DNA from: Sphingobacteriales bacterium
Lineage (GTDB): Bacteria; Bacteroidota; Bacteroidia; Chitinophagales; Chitinophagaceae
Direction: 5' to 3'
Assembly (NCBI GenBank): GCA_003963365.1
Contig: RXJG01000006.1
Location: 206,495-270,494, forward strand
Length of the DNA: 64,000 nt
Positions 52,429-60,933 of this stretch are shown here, one piece after another. Each line of letters starts with the position of its first letter. Within the stretch, counting starts at the first letter, position 1. Position numbers and translations under genes: made by a program. Under the pieces are notes generated by a model. It ran no database searches and was not told where the DNA came from. It saw only the letters and a program-made list of their open reading frames with translations.

Positions 52429-54222
52429 CTAATCATCCAGCTTCAACACTGCTAAAAAAGCTTCCTGTGGTACTTCTACAGTTCCAATCTGCCGCATACG
52501 CTTTTTACCTTCTTTCTGCTTTTCTAACAACTTACGCTTACGGCTTATATCACCACCATAACATTTAGCGGTAACGTCTTTACGCATCGCACTGATATTT
52601 TCTCTTGCTACAATCTTGGCTCCAATAGCAGCCTGTATTGCAATCTGGAATTGCTGGCGGGGTAATAGTTCTTTTAATTTTTCACAAAGTTTGCGGCCAA
52701 AATCCTGTGCACGGCTGCGGTGAATCAATGCACTCAACGCATCTACCTTTTCATTATTCAATAAAATATCCATCTTCACAATATCCGCATCACGATAACC
52801 AATGGGATGATAATCGAAAGAAGCGTACCCTCTTGTTTGTGATTTTAATTTATCATAGAAATCAAATACAATCTCCGTTAATGGCATTTCAAAAATCAAT
52901 TCCACTCTTGTTTGAGTAAGATAGCTTTGATTGATGAGGATACCACGTTTACCCAAACACAAAGTCATTATATTACCAATGTATTCTGGCTTGGTAATGA
53001 TTTGTGCTTTGATGAAAGGTTCTTCTATGCGGTCAGTCTTAACACTGTCCGGCATTTCCGTTGGGTTGTTTACAATTATCTTCTCTCCTTTTGTGGTATA
53101 AGCTATGAAGCTTACGTTAGGAACAGTAGTAATCACGGTTTGATTAAATTCCCGTTCCAAACGTTCCTGTATAATTTCCATGTGCAGCAATCCTAAAAAG
53201 CCGCAACGGAAACCAAAGCCCAATGCCTGTGATGTTTCCAGTTCATAGGTAAGAGAAGCATCATTCAACTGCAGTTTATCCATACACTCTCTCAACTCTT
53301 CAAACTGGTCAGTCTCTACCGGGAAGATACCCGCAAATACCATTGGCTTTACTTCTTCAAAACCTTTAATGGCTTCCTGTGTGGGATTTTCAGAAAGCGT
53401 AATGGTATCACCCACTTTTACTTCCTTGGCATTTTTAATACCGGTAATGATATAACCTACATCGCCGCAACTTACTTCTTTCTTTTCCGTCATCTTCAGT
53501 TTCAGGATGCCCACTTCGTCGGCTTCATACTCCTGTCCGGTGCTAACAAATTTTACTTTATCGCCTTTTTTAATACTGCCGTTTAATATGCGGTAATAAA
53601 CAATAATTCCCCTGAATGAATTAAATACACTGTCAAAGATCAGTGCCTGTAATGGCGCATCTTCTTTTCCCTCTGGTGCAGGTATTTTGTTTACAATAGC
53701 ATCCAGTATTCCATCCACACCTATTCCCGTTCTTCCGCTGGCTAATAAAATATCCTCCGGTTTGCAACCGATCAAATCAATAATCTGGTCCTTTACTTCC
53801 TCAATCATGGCGCCATCCATATCAATTTTATTGATAACCGGAATTATCTCCAGGTCGTTATCAATAGCGAGGTAAAGATTGCTGATGGTTTGTGCCTGTA
53901 TTCCTTGTGTGGCATCCACTAACAATAAAGCACCTTCACAGGCAGCAAGGGCACGGCTCACTTCATAGCTAAAGTCAACGTGACCGGGTGTATCAATTAA
54001 ATTGAGGATATATTCCTGTCCATCCTTGTGTTTGTAGTTGATCTGGATGGCGTGACTTTTAATAGTGATGCCCTTTTCCCTTTCCAGGTCCATGTCGTCG
54101 AGCACCTGGTCCATCATATCACGGTCACTGATAGTACCGGTGCTTTGTAAAAGACGGTCAGCCAGGGTGGATTTACCGTGGTCAATATGGGCGATGATGC
54201 AAAAATTGCGGATATTCTTCAT
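52429..54222 (-). CDS. lepA: Elongation factor 4 (back-translocating GTPase LepA)
   Basis: Ribosome-associated GTPase acting in initiation or back-translocation. G1 is [15 protein letters not shown]2 includes [11 protein letters not shown]3 is [12 protein letters not shown], and G4 is NKIDMDGA. Domains II, III, V and the LepA-specific C-terminal domain follow ([54 protein letters not shown]). The length of 597 residues is exact for the family. A minus-strand box TACTTTTG lies 29 bases before the ATG at 54222. Confidence 0.98.
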   Translation of the reverse strand: MKNIRNFCIIAHIDHGKSTLADRLLQSTGTISDRDMMDQVLDDMDLEREKGITIKSHAIQINYKHKDGQEYILNLIDTPGHVDFSYEVSRALAACEGALLLVDATQGIQAQTISNLYLAIDNDLEIIPVINKIDMDGAMIEEVKDQIIDLIGCKPEDILLASGRTGIGVDGILDAIVNKIPAPEGKEDAPLQALIFDSVFNSFRGIIVYYRILNGSIKKGDKVKFVSTGQEYEADEVGILKLKMTEKKEVSCGDVGYIITGIKNAKEVKVGDTITLSENPTQEAIKGFEEVKPMVFAGIFPVETDQFEELRECMDKLQLNDASLTYELETSQALGFGFRCGFLGLLHMEIIQERLEREFNQTVITTVPNVSFIAYTTKGEKIIVNNPTEMPDSVKTDRIEEPFIKAQIITKPEYIGNIMTLCLGKRGILINQSYLTQTRVELIFEMPLTEIVFDFYDKLKSQTRGYASFDYHPIGYRDADIVKMDILLNNEKVDALSALIHRSRAQDFGRKLCEKLKELLPRQQFQIAIQAAIGAKIVARENISAMRKDVTAKCYGGDISRKRKLLEKQKEGKKRMRQIGTVEVPQEAFLAVLKLDD

Positions 54223-54250
54223 GCTATACTCAGTTCCTGATTTTGAGGGG

Positions 54251-54258
54251 CAAAAGTA
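54251..54258 (-). promoter_or_regulatory. lepA -7 box TACTTTTG
   Basis: A full TAnnTTTG match on the minus strand, predicting a start near 54246 and a leader of about 24 nt. No -33 TTG at the expected distance. Confidence 0.45.
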
Positions 54259-54305
54259 ATGAAAAGCAGCGAGGTGGAAAGGATTGTTTATTAGAAGTTT
54301 GTACG

Positions 54306-54319
54306 GTTATTTATATATA
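54306..54319 (+). repeat. Left copy of 14-bp direct repeat flanking the SIR2-like gene
   Basis: GTTATTTATATATA occurs here and again at 55507-55520, in the same orientation, on either side of the SIR2-like gene. It could be a target-site or attachment-site duplication of a 1.2-kb insert. Confidence 0.55.
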
Positions 54320-54361
54320 CTGTCGACGATTTTTTGTGAAAGTAACTTCACCAATCTAACT

Positions 54362-55432
54362 CTAGAATAGACTACTAGGTACAAAAAAGCTATTACAGTT
54401 TTGAATTTTCTTTATGCGAATACCTTCTTTAGCAATTGAATTCTCACTTAATGTTAAATTACTCCCTAAAGAAAAATCTTGTCTTAATACAGCTTCAATA
54501 TCATTTGCATTAGGATCTTGTATATATACTATTTTATTTTTCAAATTAATTGAATTTATCAATTTAGAATCAATAAGTCGATTATAAAGGGGAAAAGAGT
54601 ATCCAACAATTACAATTACATCAGACTTTTTAATCGCATCTACAGCTTTATTTATGTGGAAAGGCATTTCTTCAACTTTACTTGTCTCGCTCAAAGTTTC
54701 CCAAGAGAACTTCAATAAATTCGACTCTTTGCTTAAAAGCTTTTCCGAGGAATATTCGTTTCTTATAATACTACTAAAATAACTTTTTAAAACCTCACTT
54801 TCTATTGGACCTAATTCTTTAAGTAATGGATAATTCACATGACCATTTAAGTGAATTAACGAGATATCATCTTTAAATTTGAAATAATTTATTGAATTTT
54901 CATACTTTTTAATAAACGCTGATATTGTCCAATCAGGGTTTATAAAGTTTTGAATTGATGTAATTAAGTTTAAATCATAATTCCATGTCAGAAAATTAAC
55001 GTTACATAAAAACGAAAAATTATTCTCAATTGGCTCCAGCAATCCAGCAATCAATGCGTCATATCTCGGGTCTAAATTGCCTTTTTTGTGTCCGAAATTT
55101 TTTATTTGATTCTGCTCATTAAAAACCGGGTAGTTTGTAATATCCAATAAATGTTCAAAAAGAAAATAAGCTAAAAGAATGTACTTATATGTACGAGGAC
55201 TCCTTTGAGGAAGGTGGAATAATTTTTTAAAAAAAGTATCAAATGATAAATGATGTTTAACTTGATTAAAAAAATCATCACAATCCTTAGTGAAAGAAAT
55301 CTTATAGTCATCGTCCGGTAAACCCTGCACAAAATGTCTAAACAAACTAAATCTTGTAGGAAAATTTTCTACAAGTGGCATTGAATAATAGCTTGCACCT
55401 GCGCCAAATAGATAGGTTATTTCTTTTTTCAT
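54362..55432 (-). CDS. SIR2-like domain protein, candidate stand-alone defence gene
   Basis: A 356-residue cytoplasmic protein of the SIR2-like superfamily, whose prokaryotic members often destroy NAD+ in anti-phage systems. Motifs are the nucleotide loop GAGAS at 10-14, TWNYD at 149-153 (Asn151 and Asp153 match the TQNID pair), and IVGYSFP at 275-281. The segment where sirtuins carry catalytic HG reads HLNGH (194-198), so Asn196 sits at the usual His, flanked by two other His. That is a notable deviation. Base composition is much more A+T-rich than the neighbours, and a 14-bp direct repeat brackets the gene. No second defence gene adjoins it. Defence function is inferred. Confidence 0.75.
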   Translation of the reverse strand: MKKEITYLFGAGASYYSMPLVENFPTRFSLFRHFVQGLPDDDYKISFTKDCDDFFNQVKHHLSFDTFFKKLFHLPQRSPRTYKYILLAYFLFEHLLDITNYPVFNEQNQIKNFGHKKGNLDPRYDALIAGLLEPIENNFSFLCNVNFLTWNYDLNLITSIQNFINPDWTISAFIKKYENSINYFKFKDDISLIHLNGHVNYPLLKELGPIESEVLKSYFSSIIRNEYSSEKLLSKESNLLKFSWETLSETSKVEEMPFHINKAVDAIKKSDVIVIVGYSFPLYNRLIDSKLINSINLKNKIVYIQDPNANDIEAVLRQDFSLGSNLTLSENSIAKEGIRIKKIQNCNSFFVPSSLF

Positions 55433-55459
55433 AAAATCAAATTACAAATTATTTCCTTA

Positions 55460-55483
55460 TTGGTCGGTGTCCTCACCGACCAA
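55460..55483. repeat. Perfect 10-bp palindromic hairpin upstream of the SIR2-like gene
   Basis: Arms TTGGTCGGTG and CACCGACCAA enclose a TCCT loop. The stem is G+C-rich in an A+T-rich region and ends 28 bases before the SIR2-like ATG. It has no T-tract, so it may be an operator, a 5' leader hairpin or a REP-like element. Confidence 0.8.
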
Positions 55484-55506
55484 CACAAGTAAAGTCTCCA
55501 ACCAGC

Positions 55507-55520
55507 GTTATTTATATATA
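55507..55520 (+). repeat. Right copy of 14-bp direct repeat
   Basis: Second copy of GTTATTTATATATA, 1201 bases from the left copy at 54306. The palindrome and the SIR2-like gene lie between the two. Confidence 0.55.
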
Positions 55521-55557
55521 AGGTTGTTTAGTTAGTTTTATCATTTATAATCATTAC

Positions 55558-55665
55558 ATGAAAGCAGCAACCATCAGCGAATTAAAACACTGCAATACGT
55601 ATGCCTCAATGGTAAACTATAACGCTGTCACCGGATATTGGTATAATCCGGATGTTGACTGTTAA
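55558..55665 (+). CDS. Short 35-residue frame, possible remnant
   Basis: Begins MKAATISELK, which I recall as the N-terminus of a small conserved Chitinophagaceae protein, but the rest (HCNTYASMVNYNAVTGYWYN) does not continue that family. It may be a decayed gene or a chance frame. It lies between the right direct repeat and the RRM gene. No ribosome site is evident. Confidence 0.25.
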   Translation: MKAATISELKHCNTYASMVNYNAVTGYWYNPDVDC

Positions 55666-55864
55666 ATCTTTACCTGTATAAAAATAAAACGCACGGTTAT
55701 CAATTATTAGTCTATCTTTATCAGGTGAAATAAAAGTGTCACCAACACTCAGTTTAGTTTAGTCTTAATTTTTACGCTTCTTCTCAGTAACAATTCAACT
55801 CCGCTTTACTTTTTGCTGCAGCCATTTTAGCTCACTTTTTATTTATCATTTAAATTTATTTTTT

Positions 55865-56152
55865 ATGAACATGTATGTAAGCAACTTGAATTTTCAAACT
55901 ACGGATGATGATTTAAGGAACCTTTTCAGTCAGTATGGTAATGTAACCTCTGCTAAAGTAATTAACGACAGGGACACCGGCCGCAGCCGCGGATTTGGCT
56001 TTGTAGAAATGGATGTGGTAACCGAAGGCCGTGAGGCAATGGAGAAGCTGAATGGCAAACAAATTGAAGGACGGGCTATGAATGTAAGCATAGCAAAAGA
56101 AAGAGAAGAGAGGGGAAAACGTACAGAATTTTCTGGCAATAAAAGATGGTAA
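55865..56152 (+). CDS. RRM-domain RNA-binding protein
   Basis: A 95-residue single RNA recognition motif protein of the cold-inducible type. RNP2 is MYVSNL (residues 3-8) and RNP1 is RGFGFVEM (about 42-49), both intact. A short basic and glycine-bearing tail (EERGKRTEFSGNKRW) follows. It likely binds single-stranded RNA as a chaperone. The A+T-rich 5' region of about 160 bases, with a near-match box TATCTTTA around 55711, could give a long leader typical of cold-shock genes. A strong terminator follows. Confidence 0.94.
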   Translation: MNMYVSNLNFQTTDDDLRNLFSQYGNVTSAKVINDRDTGRSRGFGFVEMDVVTEGREAMEKLNGKQIEGRAMNVSIAKEREERGKRTEFSGNKRW

Positions 56153-56186
56153 ACTTAAATTAACCAAACCTTACTTTTTCATACTG

Positions 56187-56213
56187 TGGCCCCTGAAGGG
56201 GCCATTCTTTTTT
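56187..56213 (+). terminator. Intrinsic terminator for the RRM gene
   Basis: Perfect 7-bp stem TGGCCCC / GGGGCCA with loop TGAA, then TTCTTTTTT. It lies 34 bases after the stop codon. Confidence 0.93.
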
Positions 56214-56229
56214 GATTTAAATACGCTAC

Positions 56230-56592
56230 TTACTCTTCCGCATCACTTGGTTCTTCAGTGAGTTGCTCCGATTGAGGCGGGGTATTATTAGTAATCGTCA
56301 ATTCAAATTTGCCGTTTAAGCCAAACCTGATGTTTTGTTTTTTTAGCAAAGCGTTTACAACCCGGTCTTCCTGTAAAAAAGCGGCAAGATCCCTGGCGAG
56401 AGGAGAATGTTTTTCGTTGGGATTTAAGCGGCCGTTTACCAGTTCAATATCAAAATTACAATTCAGCTTTCTTCCTCCCGAAGCTTTTGTAAAATCAAAA
56501 GCACTCATTTGCAAAACTTGTGGTGCGTTAACCGATTTTTTCAGCAATAATGTAATTACAGGTAAATACTTTTTCCAAACTTGTACAAACAC
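56230..56592 (-). CDS. Conserved Chitinophagaceae-type hypothetical protein
   Basis: A 120-residue protein with no known function. A GTG at 56592 gives the N-terminal VWKKYLPVITLLLKKSV, which looks conserved with relatives I recall, so it is preferred to the ATG at 56508 (92 residues). The core has FDFTKASGGRKLNCNFDIEL, LVNGRLNPNEKHSPLARDLA and a FGLNGKFELTITN strand, followed by an acidic tail EEPSDAEE. There is no signal peptide. It follows another hypothetical gene by 31 bases on the same strand, probably in one unit. Confidence 0.7.
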   Translation of the reverse strand: MFVQVWKKYLPVITLLLKKSVNAPQVLQMSAFDFTKASGGRKLNCNFDIELVNGRLNPNEKHSPLARDLAAFLQEDRVVNALLKKQNIRFGLNGKFELTITNNTPPQSEQLTEEPSDAEE

Positions 56593-56623
56593 TTTTATTA
56601 ATTTTCAGGTGATTAAGAATTGT

Positions 56624-57163
56624 TTACACTTCCTGCGCCATGCATTCTTTATAAATACCGGCATAGGCAAAATCCGGTTGCAACTTTAATTCTTTCATTA
56701 ATTCATCTGCATAAGATTCCCGGGTAAAAAATTCGAGTATATAAGGATAGAGGCAATTTTCATAATAAGCTTCGTAAATATTGAGGTATTTATAATTTTC
56801 CATCCCATGGAAAGCAGTAATATCGGTTGTACCCTGCTGAAGAAATACCAATACAGTAGCCAGCTCCGTATCCGCATCGGGGTGATGGTTCTGCTGAAGA
56901 ACACAATACCCTCCTGCCTGTGTAATTTTTAAATGATGCTTTGCAGCAGCATCACTGTATTTAGCTTTTGAAAAAACAAAATGGAAATCATTCCTGGAGG
57001 CATAATGACGGGATATATATTTCATTCTTCCCTGCTGAGCCTCATGTATTATGGTGTCAGGCATCTTGTTCTGGCGCAGGTAATTATTCATTAATGAGAA
57101 AAAGACATCTGTTTCCATTGTCGTATCAAAACAAATAAACTGCACAATATCGTTTTTATTCAT
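56624..57163 (-). CDS. Hypothetical protein paired with the preceding small gene
   Basis: The ATG at 57163 (MNKNDIVQFICFDTT) gives 179 residues; another ATG at 57199 would add 12. It is soluble, with dense aromatic and His content (KAKYSDAAAKHHLKITQAGG, LQQNHHPDADTEL) and no recognised catalytic motif. It may be a small dimeric alpha/beta protein. I recall similar neighbours of the adjoining hypothetical gene in related genomes, suggesting a conserved pair. Function unknown. Confidence 0.68.
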   Translation of the reverse strand: MNKNDIVQFICFDTTMETDVFFSLMNNYLRQNKMPDTIIHEAQQGRMKYISRHYASRNDFHFVFSKAKYSDAAAKHHLKITQAGGYCVLQQNHHPDADTELATVLVFLQQGTTDITAFHGMENYKYLNIYEAYYENCLYPYILEFFTRESYADELMKELKLQPDFAYAGIYKECMAQEV

Positions 57164-57458
57164 ACTCTTATTTTTAAAAGTGAACTTTAACCGGCTCATC
57201 TTTGAATGGTGCTAACAGACAGTACATGGAAGAGAAAGAGAGTAGAAAAACTGCCGGCACTTTATTTGCAAAAGGGTGCCTTTTTACCTGCTAACAATAA
57301 ACGCTGATGATAACATGGGTAAAGTTCGTGTATTTAAACGGTATGTGGAAATATATTTAAGTAATCAACCCGGCAGGGAAATTATAGCTGCATAATTTGT
57401 TACTGAATTTTAAATTTTATTTTATCTGTTCTTCAACTTACCGCACTTGCTATATTCA

Positions 57459-58220
57459 TCAGTAATTCACATCCAGCTCATTAATCTGCTCTTTGTAATC
57501 AGAAGGCAGCAATACATTTTTCAGCATCCAGTCCAGCTTCATCAACCGGCTTATTTTATATACCGGTACTACAGGAGTCAGCAAAGAAAAATCGCTGAAC
57601 TGCAACAACTCTTTTACTCTTTCAGGCACAACTAATTTTTGTCCTTCAATCAACACATTGAACCGCATGGCTCCCAAATGTTTTTTGTATTGTTTAAAAA
57701 GGTCTGCGGTGTAACCAGTTTTTTGTAAATCATTTTCCAGGTGCGAGGCTCTCACCGGTAACCAATTTTTATAAGTAAGTGGTAAGTCTTTTACTCCCAT
57801 CCGCTTTCCTACCCTGTAAAAAACATTATACACTTCTTCTTTTTCCTCTTCACTTAATTTCTTTTCCAGTAATTCATGTGCAGCAATAGAATAATAAATC
57901 AGCATAAACAGTACATCACGGTAAGCCCAGTCCGGTATTGAATATCCACGGCTTTTTTCTACGGCTGCATGTATGTGGTGCATGGTGTCAATTGCTTTAT
58001 TCGCATCTTCTTCACCGGCAAAAACAATCAACCGGGCATAACGAACAGTGGAGAACAAACGGCCAAGGGGGTCAGCCGGTAATTTGCCGGTAAAGTATAG
58101 CCAGTCCACAGCTTTATTCAATGCAAATTCAGCAGCAGCACCGGCAAAAATAAAAAGTATGGTGTCGCTCCTGCCCCATATCTTTCTTACCACAGAATTT
58201 TCATTTACAAAAAATGACAT
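57459..58220 (-). CDS. Oxygenase MpaB-like (DUF2236) protein
   Basis: A 253-residue member resembling the DUF2236/MpaB family, haem-dependent oxygenases that include the latex-cleaving Lcp. The ATG at 58220 (MSFFVNENSVVRKIWG) is preferred because the upstream extension is a chance hydrophobic stretch. The pattern GRSDTILFIFAGAAAEFALN, then RYARLIVFAGEEDANKAIDT and HHIHAAVEK, and WAYRDVLFMLIYYSIAAHEL fit the helical core and its His positions. It is not exported. The substrate is unknown. The gene is divergent from a cation exporter. Confidence 0.65.
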   Translation of the reverse strand: MSFFVNENSVVRKIWGRSDTILFIFAGAAAEFALNKAVDWLYFTGKLPADPLGRLFSTVRYARLIVFAGEEDANKAIDTMHHIHAAVEKSRGYSIPDWAYRDVLFMLIYYSIAAHELLEKKLSEEEKEEVYNVFYRVGKRMGVKDLPLTYKNWLPVRASHLENDLQKTGYTADLFKQYKKHLGAMRFNVLIEGQKLVVPERVKELLQFSDFSLLTPVVPVYKISRLMKLDWMLKNVLLPSDYKEQINELDVNY

Positions 58221-58332
58221 AAGCCAAATTATATATGCTAAAGTTAAGCATAAGTTATTCTGCAATTTACCTGTCCTGTTCTGCCTGTGATAATCCATAT
58301 AATTTGCCGGCTTTATTATCTTTACAACTACA

Positions 58333-59250
58333 ATGAGTCATCAGCACCACCACGATTCACATCATCATCACTCTGTTGAGTCAGCCAATATTAACCGGGC
58401 TTTCTGGATTGGCATTATGCTTAACACAGCGTTTGTGATAATTGAGTTTATTGCCGGTTTTATGTATAATTCACTGGCATTGCTTTCTGATGCTGGTCAT
58501 AATTTGAGTGATGTGGCAAGTTTGGGTCTCTCCCTCTTTGCCTTTAAACTTGCTAAAGCAAAATCAACCGAACGATTTACTTATGGTTATCATAAAGGAA
58601 CCATATTGGCATCATTAGTCAATGCAGTTATCTTATTAATTGCGGTGGGCAGTATTGGTTGGGAAGCGATACAACGTTTTCAGCATCCTGAAGAAACAAA
58701 AGGCACCGTTATTTCCATTGTGGCTGCCATTGGTATCGTTATTAATGCTGCTTCTGCTTTGCTGTTTTTCCGTAACAAAGAAAAAGATCTGAATATAAAA
58801 GGAGCTTATTTACACCTCGCCACAGATGCACTGGTTTCACTGGGTGTGGTGATTGCAGGCATACTGATTACTTACACCGGGATAAAGTGGATAGACCCGT
58901 TAATCAGTTTATTAATAATGGCGGTGGTTATTTACGGCACCTGGAGTTTACTTATTGAAAGTTTGAAACTTTCACTTGATGCTGTGCCGGAGCAAATACA
59001 ATTAGATAAGATAAAAGAAACGGCCGTAAAAATTGCCGGTATAAAAAGTATAGAACATATACATATATGGGCCATGAGCACTACTAAAATTGCCATGACA
59101 GCCCACGTTATTGTAGACGAAAAAACTTCGATGAAGCAAATACAATCCATCAAAAAAGAATTAAAACATCAGTTGGAACACGAAGGCATTCAGCATGTAA
59201 CCATTGAAACAGTAAGTAGCAATGCTGACAAGGATGATGATCCCTGCTGA
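58333..59250 (+). CDS. Cation diffusion facilitator (CzcD/ZitB-like zinc exporter)
   Basis: Inner-membrane exporter of zinc or similar divalent metals. A His-rich N-terminus (MSHQHHHDSHHHHSVE) precedes six membrane helices. Metal-binding residues in TM2 are in LLSDAGHNLSDVASLGLSLF (HxxxD) and TM5 has LHLATDALVSLGVV. The C-terminal cytoplasmic ferredoxin-like domain (about 215-295) contains HIHIWAMSTTKIAMTAHV. The 305-residue length is typical. A nearby cupredoxin suggests a metal-handling neighbourhood, though the genes are convergent and separately transcribed. Confidence 0.95.
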   Translation: MSHQHHHDSHHHHSVESANINRAFWIGIMLNTAFVIIEFIAGFMYNSLALLSDAGHNLSDVASLGLSLFAFKLAKAKSTERFTYGYHKGTILASLVNAVILLIAVGSIGWEAIQRFQHPEETKGTVISIVAAIGIVINAASALLFFRNKEKDLNIKGAYLHLATDALVSLGVVIAGILITYTGIKWIDPLISLLIMAVVIYGTWSLLIESLKLSLDAVPEQIQLDKIKETAVKIAGIKSIEHIHIWAMSTTKIAMTAHVIVDEKTSMKQIQSIKKELKHQLEHEGIQHVTIETVSSNADKDDDPC

Positions 59251-59283
59251 GCAATGGAATTAGCCGCATAATATCAATCAGTC

Positions 59284-59649
59284 TTAAGGAGTAACCACCA
59301 CTGTTCCTGTCATTCCGGCATGAAAAGTACAGTGATAAGCATAAGTTCCTGCTGTCATAAATTTAAAACTGAAAGTTGAACCGGCAGCAATTGTTCCGCT
59401 GTTAAAGCTGGTACCATCATTGGAAGTAACCGTATGCGACATAGCATCGTTATTGGTCCAGGTGACAGTGGTACCGACTGTTACAGATATATTTGTCGGA
59501 TTAAATGCCATACCACTCATAGTAACAGCATTACTGCCTGCAGGGGGGTTATTAGAACCGCCGGAAGAACTATAAGTATTCTTTTTACTGCAGGATGCTA
59601 TTGTTGCCAGGCTTATAAAAAGCACAACAACATAAAAGTTCTTTTTCAT
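59284..59649 (-). CDS. Cupredoxin (plastocyanin-like) lipoprotein
   Basis: Blue-copper electron carrier, probably on the periplasmic side. From ATG 59649 it has 121 residues. A lipobox signal (LFISLATIASCSKK) is followed by a Ser/Gly/Asn-rich linker, then a compact cupredoxin fold. Type-1 copper ligands are visible: His in AMSHTVTSND, and Cys, His and Met in YAYHCTFHAGMTG. The short size and spacing match stand-alone plastocyanin-like proteins. Its redox partner is unknown. Confidence 0.9.
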   Translation of the reverse strand: MKKNFYVVVLFISLATIASCSKKNTYSSSGGSNNPPAGSNAVTMSGMAFNPTNISVTVGTTVTWTNNDAMSHTVTSNDGTSFNSGTIAAGSTFSFKFMTAGTYAYHCTFHAGMTGTVVVTP

Positions 59650-59707
59650 AACAAACATTTAAGTACACAATAGGATGAAAAACTAATGGAGCAAGAAGAC
59701 TGCCACT

Positions 59708-59745
59708 AATTGTTATTTACAGGTTTGTACTGTTAAACAACAATT
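59708..59745. repeat. Imperfect hairpin between cupredoxin and Kir genes
   Basis: Arms AATTGTT and AACAATT extend inward through TTTACAG / CTGTTAAA with one bulge. No T-tract follows. It could mark the 3' region of the Kir-channel transcript or a regulatory site for the cupredoxin gene. Confidence 0.35.
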
Positions 59746-59895
59746 GTAATCTATACCCCCCTCTTCGCCCTGCTAAAAAAAGTATTACTGAACGGGTTGT
59801 ATTAGCATTTGAACGGGCACATTTTATTACCTGCAAAATTCCTGTAAGAGGAAACATCAGCTTAACTAAAAGAGCCGCTTTAACATTAACTATTG

Positions 59896-60840
59896 TTATC
59901 CGGCTGATTTACTCAGCTTATGTAATTCAAGGATTGTTCCATTGGGTGTTTCCTGGTACATAGAAACAAACTTGCGGTTAAATTGTATCTCGTTAAAAGT
60001 ATAAGATGTTCTTTGCTGTACGGTATTAGAATAAACATCATTAAACCCTCTTACCGTAACATAAACTTCCACATCAGCTGCTGTAAAATCTTCTGCAGTT
60101 AAATTCAGCAAAGGACTTTCTTCATCAATGGGATGCACCACCGTCCAGTTCATCGGCAGGCTTTCGATTTTATTTCTTTCCAATGGTAGTGAAAAGTATT
60201 TGTAATTGTATTCACCGTTCTCCTGTATCAGCATTGCCAGGTTTACCTGTACGGTAACATCCGTTAAAGCATGTTGCTCCTTAATACATACAAAGCGAAA
60301 CATCAGTGCTGTTTTATCTTTATAGGGACCTATCACTGCATGATCGCTAAAGGCCAAATGAGCTTTTGGCCTGGCGAAACGTCCGTAGATCAAACCGGTA
60401 GCCAACGCAAAAGATAACAAACCACTCAGGGCTTCCAGCGCTGCTACAATATTGGCGCCATCACTAACAGGATTTACTCTTCCGTAACCTACTGTAGTAA
60501 AACTTTCGGTACTAAAAAAGTATAGTTCTTTAAATAATCCCCAGCCGGAGCTTTTTAATAAGCCTGTAAACTGTTCTGCTCCCATCCAATAGTAAATAGC
60601 CGTGTACAGAAAATTGATGGTTACAAAAAATATCAGGATTACACTAATAAACTGCCACAGTGGAAGTGAAATCATTGTGTAAAATAAACTGTAACGCTGC
60701 CATACTGGTAACCCCTCCTTTTTAAGATTATAGGAACCATCGCGGTTTATAAAACGTCCGCCATTAACAATACCTTTGTTACTGAAACCGGTATCATTGT
60801 TTTGCCTTGAAACAGGATTAATGCGGTTAAACATTGCCAT
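59896..60840 (-). CDS. Inward-rectifier-type potassium channel (KirBac-like)
   Basis: Tetrameric K+ channel of the Kir family. The pore module has two helices (about 55-80 and 120-150) around the filter TTVGYGRVNP. The preceding slide helix includes LPVWQRYSLFYTMISLPLWQ. The C-terminal cytoplasmic Kir immunoglobulin-like domain spans about 160-310, ending with YQETPNGTILELHKL. The ATG at 60840 gives 314 residues and is preferred, because the GTG at 60873 lies upstream of the predicted transcript start (box TAGATTTG at 60859-60866). It may regulate membrane potential or potassium balance. Confidence 0.92.
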   Translation of the reverse strand: MAMFNRINPVSRQNNDTGFSNKGIVNGGRFINRDGSYNLKKEGLPVWQRYSLFYTMISLPLWQFISVILIFFVTINFLYTAIYYWMGAEQFTGLLKSSGWGLFKELYFFSTESFTTVGYGRVNPVSDGANIVAALEALSGLLSFALATGLIYGRFARPKAHLAFSDHAVIGPYKDKTALMFRFVCIKEQHALTDVTVQVNLAMLIQENGEYNYKYFSLPLERNKIESLPMNWTVVHPIDEESPLLNLTAEDFTAADVEVYVTVRGFNDVYSNTVQQRTSYTFNEIQFNRKFVSMYQETPNGTILELHKLSKSAG

Positions 60841-60858
60841 AATATTAATTTTACAAAG

Positions 60859-60866
60859 CAAATCTA
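60859..60866 (-). promoter_or_regulatory. Kir-gene -7 box TAGATTTG
   Basis: Full TAnnTTTG match on the minus strand. The predicted start near 60854 leaves a leader of about 14 nt before ATG 60840 and rules out the GTG at 60873. Confidence 0.45.
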
Positions 60867-60933
60867 CATACACAAGGCCAAACTCATAATATACCCTGCC
60901 CTGTAATATTATCTAACTTTAAAATAAAAATCC

